DNA of 64,000 nucleotides. Origin: Diploptera punctata. Lineage: Eukaryota; Arthropoda; Insecta; Blattodea; Blaberidae. Shown piece by piece: positions 53,151 through 63,802 of the stretch (position 1 is the first letter of the stretch; each line of letters starts with the position of its first letter). The notes beneath the pieces were generated by a model. The model was not told the DNA's origin, made no database searches, and saw nothing but the letters and a program-made list of their open reading frames with translations. The stretch lies in assembly GCA_030220185.1 (NCBI GenBank), contig JASPKZ010004560.1, positions 1 to 64,000 on the forward strand. The letters are read 5' to 3'. The translations under genes and the position numbers were made by a program.

Positions 53151-53795
53151 AAGTGTCAAGTGTGCTGCAAAACTTGATGATTTATCAAATGTTGTCAAAT
53201 TTTAACAAATAATGAACCACACTACGTCTCTTTCTCTCGATTTCCTATGTTAATTTTTTTGTTTGTGTTCAAACAGGATTACCAATACCCAGTGAGAAAA
53301 ATTGGCTAAAACTGATTCTTAAAAATTGCCAGAAAAGGCTAAAATGTACGTTTTATAGATTGAGAAAGCTGTATTTTAAAACTTAGAGAATGTACTTATT
53401 AATCCATTCCTCTGATGTACAGTTTTATCATTTTTTTTCATTTAATCTATTAGATTTGCTGCAATTTTAATCTAGTCACTAAATTATGAATATAAAGTCC
53501 ATTTTAAGAAACATATGTTGTTACAACGAAAGATTCTGTAATTCTGAAATTTATTTTTCTTTAAGTTTATCTAAGTTATATTTTTATTCTCTTCTTACCT
53601 GATACTCTATTTCCGTGGGATATTCTTTTTTTATATCTTACTTTCACTAAGTGGTTGTATGAATCTCCTCTCACATGTAATTTAAAATTATAGACTTGAG
53701 CCTGTTTTCTATTAATACATGGTCTAATTAATAATACCTTAGGGAATGTTCACGTTTCTTTGTCTAAGTTCTTTATAAGAAAGAAGGTACTCATT
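53151..53795. other. AT-rich stretch, no gene recognised
   Basis: TTTGTTTGTGTTCAAACAG near 53262-53280 looks like a splice acceptor, but the frame after it is short and unsupported. Confidence 0.4.
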
Positions 53796-53799
53796 ATTC

Positions 53800-54450
53800 T
53801 TAATTTTATTTGTATTTTATTTGTATTGTATTTAACATGGAAATATCAACAACAAAATCTAAAGTTATGGCATTTCAAGGGAAAGTCCCAGTAAGAAGTA
53901 AAATTTGTATTCAGAATTCAATATTAGAGCAAGTTAATTCATTTAAGTACTTAGGATATAATCTAACTTATAATGAGGAATGTGATATATCTTTTAAAAT
54001 ACAAAACTATAATAAAGCTTTAAGAATTATCAACCAAGTTTTTAAACCATCAAAAGTGCAGAGACACACAAGAATGAAAATCTATAAAATTCTCGCTAGA
54101 CCCATAATCTGTTATGGCAGTGAAGCGTGGACCATCAGAACTCAGGATGATCGTCATATTACAACCATGGAGATGAAATGTCTGCGACGAACTGCAGGTT
54201 ATAGCCTTCTAGACCACCAAAGAAATTCAACAATAGCCAGAGAGTTAAACATCGTACCTATATCTGAATACCTCCAAGAATATAGAAACAATTGGCTAGC
54301 CCATATTCAGCGCATGGATCGTCACAGAATACCAAAACATATTCTTCACTACATTTCTCGAGGCAGAAGATCTGTGGGTTGACCTTTTCGGAGATGGCGG
54401 GAGACCGTAACGGGCCACTGGGTCTAATACTTGAAAGGACGATGATGATG
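53800..54450 (+). pseudogene. Well-preserved RTE-like LINE ORF2 C-terminus (family RTE-j)
   Basis: The 190-codon open segment 53810-54382 starts in the post-YADD region (STTKSKVMAFQGK). It passes SFKYLGYNLTYN, YGSEAWTIRTQDDRHITTME, MKCLRRTAGYSLLDHQRN and NWLAHIQRM, and stops at GRRSVG followed by TGA; the next codons (PFRRWRE) show the stop is a recent point change. The terminus TAATACTTGAAAGGACGATG is followed by (ATG)n. Few mutations suggest a young 5'-truncated copy. Confidence 0.8.
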
Positions 54451-54469
54451 ATGATTTGTATTGGCAAAA

Positions 54470-54772
54470 TATTAAATCTCCATCCGTTATTATTACAAAA
54501 TTTATGTAAGACTATTTAACTCATGCCCCAAATGGGAGTCAATGATCAATCATATATCAATGAATTCTGTTTTACAACCAATGACAGTCGAGTTTCAACT
54601 CGTTCTTTATTGATTTGTCTTTAGCAGCTCCTTCTTTTGTGATAAAGGAAGCTTCTCCATTTTTAATATTCTGAACAGCTCAGAGCATTATTTTTCTCCA
54701 ACAAATCCATTGAATATAGAAATAATGAACAGGTTCCTTGATTTTACTGAGTTGTTTACTAAAAAAATTAAT
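54470..54772. other. AT-rich stretch, no gene recognised
   Basis: No repeat or ORF is identified. Confidence 0.45.
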
Positions 54773-54783
54773 CAATAACCTAT

Positions 54784-55044
54784 CATAATAATTCTGCCCG
54801 AAAGCGGACCCTTCACTGCAATCATAGCATTTTCATGCTATGCTTTCCACACCGGTGAAGGATGATGATGATGGCCATATTATTTCGGGGACTGTTTGGG
54901 CCTTAAAGTTTTCCTGACATTTGTCTTACAGGTGAGGAAAAACCCCGTTAAAACCTCACCCAGAAAAACTGCCCCGACCGGGGAGTGAACCCGGGCCCGC
55001 TGCGTGACAAGGCAGCACGCTACCTCGAGACCACAGCGATGGAC
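54784..55044 (-). mobile_element. tRNA-derived SINE, family A, with 11-bp target-site duplication
   Basis: CAATAACCTAT at 54773-54783 is repeated at 55045-55055. On - the head has GGTTCACTCCCCGG (B box with one change), then core, a shortened middle and the 3' end GGGCAGAATTATTATG. Confidence 0.88.
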
Positions 55045-55099
55045 CAATAACCTATGATGTTTATTATAATATACAGTTTGTTTAATTACTTCTCCACTA

Positions 55100-55380
55100 G
55101 AGTACATTCTTACAATATTGCGATCCTATTTGGCAGTAAATAATATGATCAAATTGCAGTGAATATGCATAACCTCACATTTCTGATTTTTCACACATCG
55201 CCGTTTGCATTAAATATAAAAATATTTTAAAAATACCGGTAGCTATATTTAAATAATGTTTTTGAATGAACAGCTTAATTATATTCGTCAAATAGTGCTA
55301 ACAAATGCCACTCTTGATTTCCAAATCCTCTAGATAAATTGGAAATCACTCGTGGCATTACTTATGATAATTAAATTAAA
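55100..55380. repeat. Unclassified repeat with internal hairpin (copy 1)
   Basis: TTCTTACAATATTGCGATCC and following text recur at 56118-56325 in the same orientation. Inside is a hairpin: arms 55306-55324 (TGCCACTCTTGATTTCCAA) and 55339-55357 (TTGGAAATCACTCGTGGCA), loop 14. Confidence 0.6.
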
Positions 55381-55984
55381 ATAAAAATGGCTTAGAAGTG
55401 GGTAAACAGAAGGGAATAAATGGCCAGAGAGCTTTTTCACAAATTTGTAGCTAGATATGTTTTCAAAATCGCCAGATCTAGCCACAAAGTGGCTAAATTG
55501 GCAACACTGTATTCAGAACTCTCTGTAACCAGATAAATATATCAATATTATTCACATTGTATATTCTTCTTATCGCAAAGACTGGAATTGTAAGAGAAAT
55601 ATAAGCACTTTTTTTTTCCACTGATGTATCAGGTTGTTTCGACTGGATGGGAGAGCGGAAATGGACATAGAATAGGATCGATAAGCCTATCTAACAGCAG
55701 GGCTTACAATATAAGCCGAGAAGACAAGTTTAAGGCGGACTCGCGTATTATTTTCTCACCGTTTTATAGACTCAGCATTTTTATATGTGGAAAGCTCTAC
55801 CCGCGCACAGACTTGACATCGACTTGGCTTGGAGCCCACTCACTGCTGTTAATGCTCTCCTCTTAAAATGTTCACCTTAAACAGATTACACAGCTGCCAG
55901 ATGATATTTAAAAATTTGTGTCAGGAGATAGAGAAAAAAAATAAGACTCTCAAGATTAACCACAAAGCAACATATAAAAACAAC
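55381..55984. other. No gene recognised
   Basis: The open segment 55624-55866 (80 codons) has no family signature. GCCACAAAGTGGC near 55482 is a short palindrome. Confidence 0.4.
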
Positions 55985-56110
55985 CTGTTGTACTTACATA
56001 TACTTATATACGTATGCTGATGATGTACTATTGTTAGAAGATAGCGAGGAGATACTAAAGGCGATGCAAAGCATGTTGTGGAAATGTTAAATTTACTAAA
56101 TCATAAAGCA
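55985..56110 (+). pseudogene. RTE-like RT active-site fragment
   Basis: TATGCTGATGATGTACTATT encodes YADDVLLL, followed by EDSEEILKAMQSML, the RT palm end. It is only about 100 bp and sits between two copies of an unrelated repeat. Confidence 0.6.
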
Positions 56111-56114
56111 CTTG

Positions 56115-56330
56115 GGTGCATTCTTACAATATTGCGATCCTATTTAGCAATAAATAATATGATCAAGTTGCAGTGAATATATGTAGGCCTAACCTCACAT
56201 TTCTGATTTGTTTTCAAACATCGCCGTTTACGTTAAATATATACATATTTTAAAATACGTAGTGACTCGTGAATTTATCGACGATTTGGAAATCACTCGT
56301 GACATTACTTATAAAATATATATACGCCTA
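56115..56330. repeat. Unclassified repeat with hairpin arm (copy 2)
   Basis: Matches 55100-55380 (CTCACATTTCTGATTT, ACATCGCCGTTTACGTTAAA, TTGGAAATCACTCGTGACAT) but keeps only the right hairpin arm. Confidence 0.6.
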
Positions 56331-56334
56331 ATAT

Positions 56335-57230
56335 ATAAGGACTTTATTAGACTGAAAGTAAGATACATACAATGTTATTACAAATATGGGTCGCACGTGC
56401 AGTAAGCCGTACGTGCTGTTGACAGTCCGTTACAATAAGTTAATGTTTGGTAATAATATACTTAAAACAAAACAAAAAACACAATAACATTACAATTAGA
56501 TAACAATACAATTACATTATACATTAACTTAGTTATGTAGAATTATTAAGAATTAAAGGTATTGCAATTTAACATATTTATTTATTTATGAATGAGTGTT
56601 GTTCTTATTTTCCGCGTTTTGTCCAGAAATCTACCCAAGTTTATCCACTTTTTTGGGCTTACCAATAACTCGTAGCATGCCAATCTTTCACGATTTGAAT
56701 TTAGAAATCTCCGGTAATAACTGACGCCTCAAATCGTTATATTTTCCTAATATATGTATCTCGTCTTCAAAGCTCCCGCACATTGGACATATCCGAATAT
56801 CGTGATCGTCGCTAATTTTTAAAAAATTCCTTGCCCCTAAACCTGAACCAAGCATGCCCTGATCTCTCTTTAAATCCTAGATTGGTATATACAATTCTTT
56901 TCCCCAAACTTGTTTTAGGTCGCTTTGTAAAAACAGTGATCGTTTTCCCGCACATTCGGCCAAAATATTTTATCGATTTATATCTGAGTTCCTCCTTCTT
57001 ATTTTTCTCCACACATTCTTGTGATTTTCAGTCCCTTTTTGCCATACCCAACCCATCCCAATCTTTTGGAGTTCTCTCCTAACCTCGTCTGCCCAGAATT
57101 TCATATTTGCGTTCATAATTTGTTGATCGTAAAAAATTGCTCTGACATTGTTTGTTCGCCTTGGATTAGCCGCAACCAGTACATGAGTACACAAATTTTG
57201 CAGTTTGTGTGGTCCCGAAATGACCCAAAT
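56335..57230 (-). pseudogene. CPMC-type LINE: ORF2 C-terminus and 3' UTR
   Basis: The minus-strand segment 57194-56970 encodes FWADEVRRELQKIGMGWVWQ; 57012-56812 continues with TNLGFKERSGHAWFRFRGKE in a shifted frame. Another frame near 56790 reads ICPMCGSFEDEIHIL, a C-x-x-C...H zinc-like motif at the end of ORF2. The 3' UTR carries the hairpin 56393-56416 and terminates ATTAGACTG...AGTCCTTATA. It is the only copy here joining this 3' end to coding sequence. Confidence 0.68.
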
Positions 57231-57259
57231 TCATATAAAATTCACGGTCTTACTAAGTC

Positions 57260-57730
57260 TATAAAAATATAAAACTGATATTCTTCCATTTATATTATAT
57301 GAATCTGAAAAATGGGCTCTTATTTTAAGGCAGGAGGAATGATTACGAATGTTTGAGAATAAATTTCTTAGGAATCTTTTTAGAAAAAAGAGTTGGACAG
57401 GCGAATAGAGAAGACTACATAACAGTGAGCTACATGATATTTATAGGAAACCAGATATAACAAGAACAGTTAAGTTTCATAGACTGCGATAAACAGGAGA
57501 TTTTACACGAATGGAGAATGAAAGAGGGACATTGAATCTTGCTTGTAGGAGAACCAAAGGAATAGAAGTTCAGTTGAGGTGGGAGAATAACATTAACCAT
57601 AATTTGAGGGAAGTAGATTAGATTGTTCAGGGATGATTGGAAAATATTATCTCAGAATAGGGATGTATGGACTATTTGTCTCCGCGTTGCCCTGAACCTA
57701 TGGGTTTGATAGATCAATGAGTTAGTTTAT
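57260..57730 (+). pseudogene. RTE-a LINE tail
   Basis: AAAATATAAAACTGATATTC through TCTGAAAAATGGGCTCTTAT, ACTACATAACAGTGAGCTAC and TAGACTGCGATAAACAGGAG follows RTE-a order; the end GATAGATCAATGAGTTAG is the degraded RTE-a terminus. Heavily mutated. Confidence 0.65.
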
Positions 57731-57762
57731 ATATATACACACATATGGCATGAAAAAATACA

Positions 57763-58090
57763 CGCCTGAACCGGGATTTGAACCCAGGACCTCTAACTTG
57801 GCACGTTAGTGCGCTACGAGTTACGCTATCCAAGCATCCTAGCACTAACATTTATTTTTCCTTTATTCTGCATCATGAGAGGTAGCGGCAACCTGGTCTC
57901 ACTGCTCTCTCGTGGCTACTATTATATTATGTAACAAGTATAATAAATATAACAAGTAAGCAAATTAAGGAGAATTTTTACTTTGTAGCAGTGACGCTGC
58001 TTTATTTCGATGTTATAGTTAAATTTTGACATTTAGCAGTGAAGCCTAATAGGCCTATGAGATAAAAAGAATAATAAACGACTCAACCGG
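57763..58090 (-). repeat. tRNA-like satellite relative (one unit and the start of a second)
   Basis: A tRNA-like core on - (57763-57840; GGATAGCGTAACTCGTAGCG, GGGTTCAAATCCCGGTTCAG) is followed by AACAAGTAAGCAAATTAAGG, AGTGACGCTGCTTTATTTCG and ATGTTATAGTTAAATTTTGA, all blocks of the 31008 satellite. ACGACTCAACCGG near 58078 repeats the unit start, giving a period near 315 bp. Confidence 0.6.
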
Positions 58091-58456
58091 AATATATATA
58101 TATATATCAATCTGCAGATCACGCTTAGGTAGCAAAGCAATGTCTTATTTGTTTAGATTTCTATACTATTATCTACGAATTTCATATTCATCCTTCATTA
58201 TTTTAAGAAGAGATTCAAGTCGAGTTTCTTGTCAAAATTAGAACATCAAAAATCAAAATATTTATTTATGCAACAAGTTTAGAAAGAGCTTTTTTTGCAC
58301 CCAATTAGAAAATTTTTAACGAGTTGTTGCACAATACGGCACGAGTTAAATTTCAACAATATTGACTTTAGATTATTTCTTACTACCAAAGGGAAAAAAG
58401 AGAGTATGTGCGGAATGAAATATGAAACACTGAAAATAAGGACCACCTTAATATAT

Positions 58457-58460
<4 letters not shown>
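58091..58460. other. No gene recognised
   Basis: Short (AT)n at 58093-58108. Two opposed small open segments lack any signature. Confidence 0.45.

Positions 58461-58512
<52 letters not shown>
58461..58512. repeat. (AT)n microsatellite
   Basis: About 25 AT units directly before a SINE. Confidence 0.95.
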
Positions 58513-58514
<2 letters not shown>

Positions 58515-58521
58515 GTTCTAT

Positions 58522-58780
58522 TCTATAGTAATTATGCCCGAGGACAAAATTTTAACTGCAATCATAAAAATTTCATGCTAAGCTTTGCAGCTTTATTAGG
58601 GAATTATAGCTGTGGTAGCTTATAGGTGTGGTTATGATGACCGGATGATTTTCGGATACCGTTGAACCCTAAGCTTCATTACATTTGTCTTACAGGTGAG
58701 GAAAAACCCTGAAAAATCTCACTCAGGAGCCTGTCCCGACCGGGAATCGAACCCGAGCCCGGTTCATGACAGCGGTGGAC
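58522..58780 (-). mobile_element. tRNA-derived SINE, family A, in an (AT)n tract
   Basis: B box GGTTCGATTCCCGG is present; part of the A-box region is deleted (GTCATGAACC). 3' end CCTCGGGCATAATTACTATAG. (AT)n resumes at 58783-58828. Confidence 0.8.
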
Positions 58781-58789
58781 AATATATAT

Positions 58790-58823
<34 letters not shown>

Positions 58824-58829
58824 ATATAA

Positions 58830-59438
58830 AGTGTATATAGTGCATACACTAGCTTATACACTCATACATAGAAAACATGTACATAAAAAATTCGTTCTCC
58901 TCTCTCATCCATGAACCTGTTTACCCATAAAGCCTTTACATGAAGTGACACTGCTAATTGCTAAAAGCAGTGTAGCAAAATTTAGCAGTACAGTTTTTTG
59001 TTTATGCTATAGGATTTACCAGACTGGTAACTAGTAAATTTTACACAGCTAGTAAGTAACTACCGAAAATGGAATTTTGATGAAAAAGAGGTCTGGCTAA
59101 AAAAATATTGAGTTATATGCACCGTTAAAAAATAATTAAAATGAATTGTACACACAGATGACTGATGATGTAAACAATGTTGAGATGTCACTGTTATGAT
59201 TGATTGAGGTGCTAATTTGATTTGTCTGCTTGTAAGCTAATGGTGCCGATACGTATTTGATGGATGGTTGCATAGCGATGTTACATTCTTTTTACATATA
59301 AACCATTACGTCTTACCATATACCATCTCCTACAAGAACTACTCTTCAGCAAAATATGGACTAATGTTACCAACTCAAACTCAATAAATGTTAAAGTAAA
59401 AATACTCGAGTGATCTTTAAAAAAAACAAGGATCATTG
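58830..59438. other. No gene recognised
   Basis: AT-rich, no ORF or repeat identified. Confidence 0.45.
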
Positions 59439-59441
59439 TTA

Positions 59442-59881
59442 GGGTGTCCCAATAAATCGAGTAGTTTATTTTTAACGCATATCCTCTTAATTTATTTGCA
59501 TAATGTTAAAACAAGTGTAAATATAATTTGGTGTACATAAGTCCACGGCAACCCGTGCCGACTTCCTTCGAAACATATCAGTACTTGCAAACTTTGAAAA
59601 GAAAATTTGAACAGTAATGTTTTTTATTGCAAAATAGTAAATAGTTATACGTTTTGGGCATATTGGTGTTTTATTTACTAAATAAACTTTTAGTTCTAGA
59701 ATCATTCTACTAACCGAGTACAAATTTTCATGCCTTATGTTTGGCATGAAGTCGGCACGGGTTGTCATGATCCAATCGCAATAGCATTTGTTATTTGAGT
59801 TTTTAAGATCAAACAGAAAAAAAAGAGGGTTTGCATATTTGATTTTTGCGAAAAAACTTCTTTAAATGTCTTGGGACACTC
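59442..59881. mobile_element. Tc1/mariner-like MITE with nested inverted repeats
   Basis: Ends GGGTGTCCCAATAAATCGAG (left) and, on -, GAGTGTCCCAAGACATTT, flanked by TA (59440-59441, 59882-59883). A second inverted pair inside is very strong: GGCAACCCGTGCCGACTTC at 59548-59566 and, on -, GACAACCCGTGCCGACTTC near 59750-59768 (18 of 19). No transposase. Confidence 0.65.
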
Positions 59882-59999
59882 TAATCATTATATTTGGTAG
59901 CCACAATTTAACGTATGAAGAAGAAAAGGATGTAAATTCAAAAATATCAACATTTTAAAGGATTTTAGGGTTAATAAATTATATATATTTTTTTAATTT

Positions 60000-60212
60000 C
60001 TTTCTTCCTCGTTTTCTTTCGTTTACATTGTTCTTCCTTTTTGTTTTACCTTTGTTAACCTTTTCATATTATTCACACATATAAACACAATACAGGACAC
60101 ACACACACACACAGACCTAAGGTGGAGATTTAAAATCCCTTACCCTGCCGGGAATCGAACCAGGATCACCGGAGTGGAAGGTAGGGATTCTACCGACTAC
60201 GCCACGGCGACT
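60000..60212 (-). mobile_element. tRNA-derived SINE, family C
   Basis: Minus-strand head (GTCGCCGTGGCGTAGTCGGT, B box TGGTTCGATTCCCGG), body with (GT)n (ACACAC on +), and 3' end AAGGTAAAACAAAAAGGAAG with a further A-rich tail. Full length. Confidence 0.85.
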
Positions 60213-60224
60213 GCCGTCTTCCAA

Positions 60225-60660
60225 CCACGGTTATCTAAAACATCCAATATTAAAAGTGTACAAAACTTTGGCTCTTCGAACTCTTTTGTATGGTAGCGAA
60301 GTATGGATATTGGAACAGAAGGATGTACAGAGACTTAGATCTGCTGAAATGAGATACCTTCAGAGGACTGCAGGATACGCACTACTAGATCACAAAAAAA
60401 GTTGAAGACATCTTAGAAGATTTACACATGGAACCTTTAGGAAACAAAATTTCTGTTTATAAGTCAAAGATGGATGCAACATGTTCTTCGAATGGAGGAT
60501 CACATGATGTCCTAGAAGATATGTGCAGGAAGAAGAAGACTAGGACGTCCACTCAAAATACTTTTGGATGGTATTTCTATTGATTCCAAAACAGGCGAAC
60601 AAATGGCCTAAATTCGTGAATGGACGGTTGATGATAATTTAACACGCAACAATTTAGTTC
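60225..60660 (+). pseudogene. RTE-like LINE tail
   Basis: Frames encode LKVYKTLALRTLLYGSEVWI, LRSAEMRYLQRTAGYALLDH, then NWMQHVLRMEDHMM-like and GRRRLGRPLKILLDGI-like blocks. An inserted A in a poly(A) run near 60405 breaks the frame. Ends near 60640. Confidence 0.65.
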
Positions 60661-60784
60661 TATGACATTTGTTATAATCCGTTTCACCAGTGAAAGCCGG
60701 TTGTTTACCTGAAAGTTTTGAAGGGTGGCTGGAGGAAAATATTTAAAGAATTAGGACTACTGAAATATTTCAGAATTATGTCCA
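60661..60784. other. Short spacer, nothing recognised
   Basis: No feature. Confidence 0.5.
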
Positions 60785-61206
60785 ATCTATAACTTCTTCT
60801 TCTCTTTGTTTTGTGCCCATGACCTGTTTAATCCAGAATTGAGTCCTTCCATCCCTTTCTTGATTTTCCAGATGACCTTCTCCCATCCTCTGTTAACTTT
60901 ATCTCTTGCTAGGCTATCTGGTGTCAAGCGGGATATTTGCTGGTTAAATTAACATTTTATTTTTTCCACCCATTCACCTATTGCCTGAATATTCAGCTGC
61001 CTTCTTCTTTATTCGTTTCTAGTTTTTTCTTTCCTTTATTTACGTAGATTCTTCCTTAGAATATTCATTTCATTTGTTTCTAAAGTTTGTTTTGTTTTAA
61101 CAGTATCTGCTCTTGTTTCGGAGGCATAGGTTATTATTGGGCGTATCACTGTTTTGTATATATTTCTTTTGGTATTTATATTTAAGTACTTGTTTTTCCA
61201 TATTAT
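60785..61206 (-). pseudogene. RTE-like LINE tail, interrupted by SINE A
   Basis: The minus strand carries (from right to left) KNIYKTVIRPIITYASET-like text near 61170-61110, then ETNEMNILRKNL-like text, ending AATTCTGGATTAAACAGGTC. The SINE at 61218 inserted just upstream of the preserved part. Confidence 0.6.
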
Positions 61207-61217
61207 ATCATTCATAC

Positions 61218-61557
61218 GTCCACCACTGTGGTCTCGAGGTAGCGTGCTGCCTTGTCACGCAGTGGGCCCAGGTTCGATCCCCGGTCGGGGCTGTTTTTCT
61301 GGGTGAGGTTTTCATCGGGGTTTTTCCTCACCTGTAAGACAAATGTCAGGAAAACGTTAAGGCCCAAACGGTCCCCGAAATCATATGGCCACCATCGTCA
61401 TCATCCCTATCATTATCATCATCATCCTTTACCGGTGTGGAAAGCAACGAGAAACAACCACACCTATATTTCCCTTGTAAATCTGCAAGCATAGCATGAA
61501 AGTGCTATGATTGCAGTGAAGGACCTGCCCTCGGGCAGAATTGCTATGGATGGATGG
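61218..61557 (+). mobile_element. Full-length SINE A with exact 11-bp target-site duplication
   Basis: ATCATTCATAC at 61207-61217 and 61558-61568 flank the element. The + strand shows GTCCACCACTGTGGTCTCGA, A-box-like GGTAGCGTGCTG, B box GGTTCGATCCCCGG, the CCTCACCTGTAAGACAAATG core and the terminus CTGCCCTCGGGCAGAATTGC followed by (TGGA)n. The best reference copy in the window (340 bp). Confidence 0.93.
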
Positions 61558-61568
61558 ATCATTCATAC

Positions 61569-61998
61569 ACCGAGCCACTCTCGCTGCTTTATTAGCCTGA
61601 TGTGTGAATTCAGTATATAACGATCTTAAATAATTATCTCTAACTGCGTGAATAAATTAAATACAGTTTAAACATAATCCCACGCTGTGCAGATAATGTA
61701 TCAGTAAAAACAAAATAAATATAATAGCTCATAGAAGCATACATTTAATTAGGTAAAGTACTGTTTTCATTATTCCTGTAAAACATGTTATTTAAAACAA
61801 ACAGGGAAAATAAATTGGACCTTTCACACCTACTTTGATCCTCCAGGCAGAGGGATTTTCCTAAAATTGACATCTCACTGGTCATTGCCTTGTAAATCTT
61901 CTGGCAAACATGTCTTCACTGGTCAAACAGAATCTATCTTAAGTGCCTTGCATCCAAAGGAAACTACTTTGACAAGGACCATCAACATTTTCGGCATC
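61569..61998. other. No gene recognised
   Basis: AT-rich; the small open segment ending inside the SINE C is not supported. Confidence 0.45.
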
Positions 61999-62205
61999 GT
62001 CCGTCGCCGTGGCGTAGTCACCCTACCTTTCACTCCGGCGACACGGGTTCGATTCCTGGCGGGGTAGGGGATTTTAAATCTCCACCTTGGGTCTAGGTGT
62101 GTCCTGTCTTGTGTTTGTATGTGTGAATAAGATAAAAAGGTTAACAAAGGTAAAACAAAAAGGAAGAACAGTGTAAACTAAAGAAAACGAGGAAGGAAAA
62201 AAAAA
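61999..62205 (+). mobile_element. tRNA-derived SINE, family C
   Basis: Starts CCGTCGCCGTGGCGTAGTCA; the TCGGTAGAG part of the A-box region is deleted. B box GGTTCGATTCCTGGC, body CACCTTGGGTCTAGGTGTGT, tail AACAAAGGTAAAACAAAAAG to poly(A). Confidence 0.83.
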
Positions 62206-62704
62206 GTTATTTTTCGAAAAAAATTGTCTGTTGGGCAAGATATTCTCCAAAAATCAGCGAAATCCAATCTTTGGAATTTAAAAATTGCTCGAACTCTAAA
62301 AATTGTTCTAGCAGTTGCCATGTATGCTTCGTGGCAAAGTCGCTGGATGCAATACAATTTAATTACCCTTCAGTTGGCAATGTATCCTATAATATATAGG
62401 CTATTGATTTAATTTAGTTAATATTTTTAACAAATTAAATGGAAAATGAATCGGTAGATATTATTTAATTTGGTGTAAAATTATGCAAAAATGCAGTAGG
62501 TAATGTTTTACGATTATGCAAGATTTGTTTTTACTGCTGTGTCACACTTTTAAATAAGATGGCATCAGAAATTTAGTTTCCCTAATGAAAAAAAAGAAAG
62601 AAAGAAAGAAAGAAAGAAATATATATTCCGTAACGCTGCAAAATGGAACCATAAATTCGACTTGACGAGGGATTCCCTTAGTTTATGCAGTTGTGCACGA
62701 CGGA
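62206..62704. other. No gene recognised; (AAAG)n
   Basis: (AAAG)n at about 62589-62618; otherwise AT-rich with no signature. Confidence 0.45.
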
Positions 62705-62868
62705 CTTAAAAACGCTAGCTAATACTCGGCGTGCGCTGCTACACCTAAATGAATTAAATATTTAATTTAATTTTTAGTTAAATAGAGTGAAAAGAAAATT
62801 AGAGGTTAATTATATTGTATAGTATAAAATGTGACCAATCAAATATCACGGTTAATAGAGTTAATTTT

Positions 62869-63103
62869 CATCATCATCAACATCAAGGATTAAACCTGCT
62901 GGTCTGTTACGATCTCACGTTATAATTGGTCTATCCATCTTTTACTGGGTCTTCCAACATTTCGTCTTCCTAGTGGTTTGTTATGAAGAATCTGTTTTGG
63001 AATTCTATTATTATCCATTCTATTGATGTGGTCCATCCATTCATCTCCGTATTGTGTATTCTATCTAATAGTTTGAATATATTCAGTTCTCTTCGTATAT
63101 CCC
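62869..63103 (-). mobile_element. RTE-h LINE tail with 9-bp target-site duplication
   Basis: GTTAATTTT at 62860-62868 and 63104-63112 flank the insertion. The minus strand matches 43105-43475 and ends in (ATG)n. It is a 235-bp 5'-truncated insertion into the dispersed repeat. Confidence 0.7.
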
Positions 63104-63194
63104 GTTAATTTTTAATTTAGGATTTTAGGTAAACCCCCCCCCCCACTTTTAATGGTCGGATGTCGCCGAGTTTTGAACAGTACCTACCTTGATA

Positions 63195-63600
63195 TATTTT
63201 AATGGATATTACGACGGAATGAGGAGGGGCAATTGGAAGCTTTCGAGATGTGGATATGGAGAAGGATGGAACGTATAAAATGGACAGACAAAATAAAAAA
63301 TTAAGATGTGCTAGACAGAATGGGCGAAGGAAGAACAATGCTTGAACTCATAAAGAAGAGGAAAATAAATTGGATTGGTCACTGGCTAAGAATAAACTGC
63401 CTGTTGACGGATGCCCTAAAAGGAATGGTCGACGGAAAAAAGTTATAGGCAGAAAAAAGATATAGGATGGCAGACAATATTAAAATAAATGATTTGTATG
63501 TGGATACAAAAAGGAAAGCTGAATTAAGGAAAGAATGGAGAATGCTGAGTTTGCAGTGAAATAACTCCTCTTGGGCAGAAAACTGTGTATGTATGCTGAG
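63195..63600 (+). pseudogene. RTE-like LINE tail whose 3' end resembles SINE A
   Basis: Frames encode NEEGQLEAFEMWIWRRMERI, DVLDRMGEGRTMLELIKKRK and INWIGHWLRINCLLTDALKG, the classic post-RT end of an RTE LINE. The 3' terminus TTTGCAGTGAAATAACTCCT then CTTGGGCAGAAAACTGTGTA and TGTATG lines up with the SINE A terminus. Stops near 63302 and 63447 break the frame. Confidence 0.75.
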
Positions 63601-63802
63601 TTGTGAATCATTGAAAATTGCGACAGCTAGAGCGATTTTTAAATTTTGGTTCCAGATGAACTCCTACGCCTTATAGTATTAAATCATAAAATTCAGCGGC
63701 TAATGCTGTAACCGAAAACCTATATGTACAAATTTTCATGATGATCAGTTGAGTGGTTTAGAAGTTTATAAAGCACAAACATACGCATGAGGAATTTTAT
63801 TC

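Larger units (their letters stand above)
62705..63795 (+). repeat. Dispersed repeat, unclassified (copy 2), interrupted twice
   Basis: ACGCTAGCTAATACTCGGCG at the start, GTTAATTTTTAATTTAGG near 63104 and TTGAAAATTGCGACAGCTAG plus TGTACAAATTTTCATGATGA near 63610-63740 match 11244-11830 in order. LINE fragments occupy 62869-63103 and about 63195-63600. Confidence 0.6.

Noticed and set aside
53262..53390. Possible splice acceptor followed by an open frame
   Set aside because: No donor, no homology, frame shorter than 40 codons.
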